From positions 36,166,795 through 36,230,794 of the forward strand of contig OY821740.1 of NCBI GenBank assembly GCA_963682055.1: a stretch of DNA of 64,000 bases. The letters run 5' to 3'. The stretch's first letter is position 1. Each line of letters opens with the position of its first letter. The DNA is from Primula veris (taxonomy: Eukaryota > Streptophyta > Magnoliopsida > Ericales > Primulaceae). The notes under the pieces were generated by a model. It was not told the DNA's origin. It was given only the letters and a program-made list of their open reading frames with translations, and made no database searches. The position numbers and the translations under genes were made by a program. Positions 61,901 to 64,000 of the stretch are shown in pieces.

Positions 61901-64000
61901 TTATTGGAATACGTTTAGAAGACGACCAACTTATTTGGAGTGTGTTGTAGAAGAATAAGAATAAAACTTCTCATGGGAAAAAAATTAGATATTTATTTTT
62001 TCTTTTTTGGCTGGTGCAGATTGTGAAGGCGCTATGGGCATATATCAGGAAAAACAACCTCCAGGATCCAAGTAACAAGCGGAAGATAATATGTGATGAA
62101 GCTTTGAGTATTGTTTTTGAAACCGATGAGACTGATATGTTCAAGATGAATAAGCTGCTTTCCAAACATATTCTTCCTCTTGGACCTACAAGTACGTAAG
62201 CGTTATATATTCTTCCTCTTGCTTGGTTGCATTGTGTAAGTGCAAAAAGTATACCTGTTTGGTTAAAGGGGAAAACGATACTTCAAAATAATATTTACTG
62301 AAAAATGTAGATGGTTTGGTAAAAATGAAAAAATATATAATTTTTAGTAATTTGTAACGATGAAACCAGTTGATTGTAGTGTGAGCTTTCAAAAGTTGCT
62401 TTACGGGGTCTAGGCAGGAAGGGTCACCCTGGCGCCTAAGCCAACCTTTTCCAACCTAGCCTGGTTCTCCCCCGCCAAGGTCCGCATAATGCCTAGGCAT
62501 CTAATCGCGGCCTAGTCCGCCTTTTGAAACACAGTTGTAGTGTAAGATAGGCAATATGCATTCTTTTATGGAAAAGAATTGATTTGTCATATTCAGAAAA
62601 AGTAAGCTTTTTTCTGCATAAAAATATAGAAAAGTGTAGTTTTAATTGGTGCTACGAACACATTATCTTTCGAAGTATAAGAAAGCACACCGTTACTAGT
62701 CGACCACACAACTTAATACCATTCCGTTTTTCGAAGATGAAAATTTTGTCATAGTACTTTTTGTTGATGGTGTGATTATTTTATAGTGTTCATTTCCTTG
62801 ATTAATATGGCAGAAGAAACGACTCAGGCTAAGAGAGCGAAGGTAGATGTGGAATCTGTACCTGAGAGTAGTGAATCATCTGGTCCTTCAGGAGTGAGAA
62901 TATCGGAGGCACTTGCTAAGTTTCTGGGCACAGAAGAGAAGGAGATGCTACAGTTAGATGCCATGAGGCGTGTTTGGGAGTACATTAAGGCTAACAAGTT
63001 GGAGGTATGGAAGCCTACTTGGCAGATTTGTGCATTTTACTTTTTGTTATTGTTTTGTATGGTTTTTGCTCCTATACAGACTAGTTTGCCTAGTGAATTC
63101 TTCTGGTTGAAGAACCATTTTGATTCTGGATATAACGTTTGAAGTATATACAAATGAGAGAGAGGAGAATAGGGTTATTTTTAAAATATCCTTTTTGTAC
63201 GGTCGTATCATTGACAAATCATAGTGGAAACCTTGCGAAAGCTCTAGGCAAGGAAGATATATGTTTGGATAACTTTATACAATAGGCAAGGAAGATATCT
63301 TCTTTCAGGAAAACTACTACTACTCATAAGAATTTTGCTGTATACCGTGTTCCATGTACGATGTAAATACAGTAGATAATAAAACATGTTAGATTGCCAC
63401 AAAGGAAGTTCTCAGATATTTTTTCTCCCATTTTAAAAGGTTTGCTCTAATCCTGTTTACGTTTTGAGGAACTAGAAATAGTATTTTTTTTGCAAAATGC
63501 CTTTGCTTTTATTGGTAATCATGCAAAATAGGGTACTAATGACTGTATTACATGTCTTGTTGGCAGTTTAAAAATTAGGGGTGTTTCATAGCGAGTTTCA
63601 AGTGTGATTTGTGTTGATACATAAATGTATTTCCGCTTCCACCTCACGTTTTGGCAAATTAGATTCGACTTGGGTGGAAAGTGAATCCTCTTATCTAAGA
63701 AAGCCCTGCATATGTTCCAACTTACCGTCTTATCTTTCCTCAGTTTGTCTTGTTCAACAGCCTATCTTTTGTTTAGCCTGTAGTGATTTTTTATTCACTA
63801 GTTTGTACTCTGCAAGGGTTTCTTAACCATAGGAGTACTTTTTTTTTTCGTCTTATGGCTTGTTGTTTGTTCACTGTCATGTCTAAACACCACTAGAAAT
63901 TAGGCAACGTATCTTGTAACAAATATTTGTTACGTGCAGGATCCTGTAAATCCAATGGCTATATTATGTGACGAGAAGCTTCGGGAACTTGTTGGGTGTG
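58923..64000 (+). CDS. DEK_C and SWIB/MDM2 domain protein (partial, runs off right edge)
   Basis: Exons 58923-59341, 61647-61758, 62020-62191, 62814-63004 and 63940 onward, with all phases consistent (at least 318 codons). The order is a DEK C-terminal-like DNA-binding domain (about residues 1-58; TLNGVVQQLEVQLGQDL, KAGFIREHISLLL), a His/Gln/Pro-rich linker, a basic KRKGGAGG patch, SWIB domain 1 (about 154-235; NKVCGVSPELQAIVGEPKLS, LWAYIRKNNLQDPSNKRKI, KMNKLLSKHILPL), a Lys/Ser/Glu linker, and the start of SWIB domain 2 (from about 262; AMRRVWEYIKANKLE joined to DPVNPMAILCDEKLRELVG). SWIB domains occur in BAF60-type chromatin-remodelling subunits and related plant proteins. The Arabidopsis counterpart I recall is At4g22360. 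Exon 2 contains an internal GTATGC, but conserved protein follows it, so it is not used as a donor. Confidence 0.93.
59460..60480. repeat. Degenerate repeats in SWIB gene intron 1
   Basis: A 50-90-bp motif combining TATCAATTGGAAGTGATT with TTTGGTATTTTTCACC or GGTAATTTTT recurs about a dozen times with heavy divergence through intron 1. Confidence 0.65.
60599..60816. mobile_element. hAT MITE in SWIB gene intron 1
   Basis: The ends TAGGGC and GCCCTA are inverted, with subterminal ACCGAACCGGAACC-type motifs. The flanks GATTAAAC (60591-60598) and GATTAAAG (60817-60824) match at 7 of 8 bases, fitting an hAT target duplication. It is 218 bp, with no coding capacity. It resembles the ACCGA-rich ends of the larger hAT element at 38983-40020. 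Confidence 0.85.
62405..62525. repeat. GCCTA-rich dispersed repeat in SWIB gene intron 3
   Basis: A GC-richer patch with GGCGCCTAAGCC, CCTAGCCTGG, TGCCTAGGCATC and CGGCCTAGTCCGCC, similar in kind to 40850-40985. Confidence 0.45.

Overview
This window is nuclear DNA from a flowering plant, most likely a eudicot. The evidence is spliced genes with canonical GT/AG introns, AT-rich introns and intergenic DNA, and many plant-type transposons (MULE, hAT, Copia, TRIM, possible CACTA). I cannot name the species. I see no tRNA, rRNA, CRISPR array or prokaryotic feature.

Layout. (1) 1-13.4 kb is a repeat-rich accessory region. It holds the 5' part of a MULE transposon on the minus strand, with a minisatellite in its first intron, and then a cluster of exon-like fragments of small cysteine-rich peptides at 4.4, 8.05 and 11.7 kb. 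A 5'-truncated Ty1/Copia element sits directly upstream of the 8.05-kb exon. (2) 14.6-32.9 kb holds three genes: a plant-specific nuclear protein on the minus strand with a 4-kb first intron, an alkaline ceramidase (ACER/CES1 type) on the plus strand, and CDP-diacylglycerol synthase on the minus strand in 11 coding exons. A TRIM element with a perfect target-site duplication lies upstream of the last, in a probable 5'-UTR intron. (3) 35.7-45.2 kb is one gene, the TFIIF alpha subunit (RAP74), in 9 coding exons, with a hAT element, a MITE and a triplicated repeat in its introns. (4) 46.1-50.3 kb is bounded by inverted repeats. It contains an AT-rich minisatellite and an intronless BAG5-like gene. 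(5) 53.1-55.4 kb is an RRP15-like ribosome-biogenesis gene on the plus strand in 8 coding exons. (6) 58.9 kb to the end is a DEK_C + SWIB/MDM2 protein on the plus strand, cut off by the window edge.

The genes are housekeeping functions: sphingolipid turnover, phospholipid synthesis, transcription, rRNA processing and chromatin. They do not form one pathway. From memory, the ceramidase, CDP-DAG synthase and SWIB genes match an Arabidopsis chromosome 4 neighbourhood (At4g22330, At4g22340, At4g22360), so part of the order looks like conserved synteny. Coding exons were assembled by hand from splice sites. Reading phase closes in every multi-exon model, and the lengths agree with family members as I remember them. 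I found no convincing new multi-gene system. The most open points are the cysteine-rich peptide cluster, the inverted-repeat unit around the BAG5-like gene, and the rearranged three-LTR TRIM.
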